Part shown: positions 62,306 to 64,000 of the stretch, piece by piece | Layout: every line of letters starts with the position of its first letter | Numbering within the stretch: the first letter of the stretch is position 1 | Assembly (NCBI GenBank): GCA_017510335.1 | Contig: JAFWNM010000043.1 | Coordinates: 1 to 64,000 of the forward strand | Reading direction: 5' to 3' | DNA from: Paracoccaceae bacterium | Lineage (GTDB): Bacteria; Pseudomonadota; Alphaproteobacteria; Rhodobacterales; Rhodobacteraceae | Length of the DNA stretch: 64,000 nucleotides | Notes under the pieces: model-generated | Databases searched by the model: none | Told to the model about the DNA's origin: nothing | What the model saw: the letters and a program-made list of their open reading frames with translations, nothing else | Position numbers and translations under genes: made by a program

Positions 62306-63079
62306 ATGGAACTCGCCCTTACAGGCATAACGCATCACTTTGGTGCGCTGAAGGTGCTGGATAATGTGTCCATCACCGCGCGCGACGGAGAGATCCTTGC
62401 CCTGATCGGGCCTTCGGGGTGCGGGAAATCGACATTGCTTGGCATTGCGGGGGGGCTTCTGGCCCCCTCGGAAGGGCAGGTGGAACTGCGCGGCACACGC
62501 GGGCCGGATACGTTGAACGAAATCACCTATGTGTTTCAGGATTTTGCGCTTCTGCCCTGGGCCAGTGTGCGGGACAATATCGCGTTTGCGCTGAAACATC
62601 ATGGCCTGTCGCGCCAGGCCATGGACGCGCGTATTTCGAATGCACTGGAGCGCACTGGACTGTCGGAGTTTCTTGATGCCTATCCCAAACAGCTTTCGGG
62701 GGGCATGAAGCAGCGTGTGGGCATTGCGCGTGCCCTTGCCGTGCGCCCTGCGGTGTTCCTGATGGATGAACCGTTATCGGCCCTGGACGCGCAGACACGC
62801 GAACTGCTTCAGGAAGACATTCTAGACCTTTGGGAACGCGACCGTGCCACAATCGTGTATGTGACGCATAATTTCCAGGAAGCGATCCGGCTTGCCAATC
62901 GCGTTGTGGTCCTGTCCCGCAGGCCGGGCCGCGTCCGAGAGGTGATCGAGGTTCCCATTCCGCAAAAGGACCGCCAACGCCCCGAGCATCAGGCGCAAAT
63001 TCAAGGGCTTGCAGAACGCTTGTGGTCGCTGATCCGCGACGAGGCCCGTGACGCAGACAGGGAGTTGATAAATGGCTGA
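62306..63079 (+). CDS. ABC transporter ATP-binding protein (NitT/TauT type)
   Basis: The 257-residue ATPase has Walker A GPSGCGKSTLLGIAGGL, the Q loop YVFQDFALLPWASVRDNI, signature LSGGMKQRVGIARAL and Walker B VFLMDEPLSALDA. These match SsuB/TauB/NrtD-type ATPases. It overlaps the permease gene by 8 bases. Confidence 0.92.
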   Translation: MELALTGITHHFGALKVLDNVSITARDGEILALIGPSGCGKSTLLGIAGGLLAPSEGQVELRGTRGPDTLNEITYVFQDFALLPWASVRDNIAFALKHHGLSRQAMDARISNALERTGLSEFLDAYPKQLSGGMKQRVGIARALAVRPAVFLMDEPLSALDAQTRELLQEDILDLWERDRATIVYVTHNFQEAIRLANRVVVLSRRPGRVREVIEVPIPQKDRQRPEHQAQIQGLAERLWSLIRDEARDADRELING

Positions 63080-63929
63080 CCTATCGTCTTCAGCCAGCCC
63101 GCGCCACAGCCCGCAGACTGGTGTAAAGCACGACAATGCAACGCAGGTTGCACGGCCGATGGTCTTTCGCGGCGGGGGCTTCGCGCCGAAGTCGCAACCC
63201 CTTGTGACAGCGGTTGCCATCCTTGCGCTTCTGGCGTTCTGGCAGGCCGCGACCATACTATGGTCCATCAGCCCGACCTTCCTGCCATCGCCCGAACGCG
63301 TTGGCCGGTCACTTTGGCGCATGATCGAAACCGGCGAATTGTGGCGTCATCTTTCGGCCTCGCTTTACCGGATTGGCTGGGGCTGGTTTTTGGGCACAGT
63401 GTTTGGCGTTACCATCGGCGTCATGATCGGGCTGTTTACTGTGGCGCGCGCGGTTGGCGCACCACTGGTCGCGGCCCTTTATCCGGTTCCGAAAATCGCT
63501 TTGCTTCCGCTGTTCATTCTGTGGTTGGGCATTGGCGAGGGGTCGAAAGTAGCCACAATCGGTCTTTCGGTCTTCTTTCCGACGGTCATTGCCACCTATG
63601 CCGGTGTCGATGCCGTGCCGCGCAACCTGATCCGCATGGCGCAAAGCTTCAATGTGCCGCTGTGGCGGATTGTCTGGTCGCTGCTGTTGCCGGGCGCCCT
63701 TGCAGGTATGCTGGCGGGGTTCCGCATTTCCATTGCTGCCGCGCTGCTGGTGCTTGTTGCCGCCGAAATGATCGGGGCGCAATTCGGGCTTGGCGCCTTT
63801 CTTATCCTTACGGGCAACATGCTTCAGACTGACAAATTGATGGCCGGGGTCGTCGTGTTGTCGGCGATGGGGCTGACCGCAAGCTGGCTTGTCACCTTAA
63901 TCGAACGCCGCGTCCTTCATTGGCGCTGA
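63072..63929 (+). CDS. ABC transporter permease (NitT/TauT type)
   Basis: The 285-residue permease has about six spans, a longer cytoplasmic N-terminus (60 residues, low complexity) and the SsuC/TauC-like loops LYPVPKIALLPLFILWLGIG and AQSFNVPLWRIVWSLLLPGA. It completes the importer with the two preceding genes. GGGAG near 63060 could be its ribosome-binding site. Confidence 0.92.
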   Translation: MADLSSSASPRHSPQTGVKHDNATQVARPMVFRGGGFAPKSQPLVTAVAILALLAFWQAATILWSISPTFLPSPERVGRSLWRMIETGELWRHLSASLYRIGWGWFLGTVFGVTIGVMIGLFTVARAVGAPLVAALYPVPKIALLPLFILWLGIGEGSKVATIGLSVFFPTVIATYAGVDAVPRNLIRMAQSFNVPLWRIVWSLLLPGALAGMLAGFRISIAAALLVLVAAEMIGAQFGLGAFLILTGNMLQTDKLMAGVVVLSAMGLTASWLVTLIERRVLHWR

Positions 63930-63951
63930 TCCCATTTATTCAGGAGTGCTC

Positions 63952-64000
63952 ATGTCCCTATCTTCTCCCAACATCATTCATGAACCCGCCCGCGAAGTGC
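63952..64000 (+). CDS. Start of a further gene, truncated by the window edge
   Basis: An ATG at 63952 with CAGGAG 6 bases upstream opens a frame reading MSLSSPNIIHEPAREV and runs off the window. The first 16 residues resemble the leader of some FAD-dependent oxidoreductases, but that is too little to name it. It is placed 22 bp after the permease gene and so in the same operon. Confidence 0.5.
   Translation, partial: MSLSSPNIIHEPAREV

Noticed and set aside
1-64000. CRISPR array, rRNA or tRNA genes
   Set aside because: I found no regularly spaced direct repeats and no cloverleaf- or rRNA-like sequence on reading the window; a dedicated search was not possible.

Overview
The window looks like a chromosomal stretch of a high-GC alphaproteobacterium, most likely of the Rhodobacterales. 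I infer this from codon usage, the abundance of TRAP, TTT and ABC uptake systems each with its own regulator, and protein-level resemblance recalled from memory; no database search was run. No rRNA, tRNA or CRISPR array is visible.

Region 1 (1-8.4 kb) is a scarred accessory island. It holds a deleted IS5-type transposase start, a TopAI/YjhX toxin gene with a GNAT partner, a broken phage spanin-like lipoprotein gene, a second internally deleted IS5-type element with its terminal repeats still present, a giant exonuclease-RecQ-UvrD fusion helicase, a 27-codon remnant of an SbcB/exonuclease I gene and decayed IS66 fragments. The exonuclease motif of the helicase lies upstream of its first usable start codon.

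Region 2 (8.4-20 kb) has two uptake loci. The first is a LysR regulator divergent from a TAXI-type TRAP transporter with a decarboxylase-like amidohydrolase. The second is a tctCBA tripartite tricarboxylate transporter whose operon continues into an EEP-family phosphoesterase/nuclease and a DUF1868 2H phosphoesterase, preceded by a ROK-family regulator.

Region 3 (20.3-30.5 kb) is a probable phosphonate locus: a LysR regulator divergent from phosphonoacetate hydrolase (PhnA), a second alkaline-phosphatase-superfamily enzyme, a complete oligopeptide/nickel-type ABC transporter, then two adjacent proteins that I do not recognise.

Region 4 (30.6-46.2 kb) is a large sugar/polyol locus: a DeoR regulator, a PdxA2-like dehydrogenase, an AldA-like aldehyde dehydrogenase and a ribose/fructose-type ABC transporter. 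On the opposite strand lies a galactitol-type PTS (IIC, IIA, IIB) with its own HPr-EI fusion. Divergent from that is an acetoin-dehydrogenase-like E1alpha/E1beta/E2 set ending in a SorC-type regulator. Two strong palindromes sit in the divergent promoter and are likely operators.

Region 5 (46.3-52.4 kb) is an envelope thiol-redox locus. A two-component system is divergent from dsbD, a TlpA-like gene fused to an Lgt-like membrane part, an L,D-transpeptidase and a dsbA/scsC-like gene. A CTTAAG-N5-CTTAAG direct repeat lies in the shared promoter.

Region 6 (52.7-64 kb) has a P450, TRAP transporter, GMC oxidoreductase and aldehyde dehydrogenase operon divergent from a LysR gene, followed by a NitT/TauT-type ABC transporter and the start of one more gene. 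A dispersed repeat family occurs between genes at about 10.6, 37.2, 39.2, 46.2 and 52.4 kb, and in three places its TAG is the stop codon of the upstream gene.
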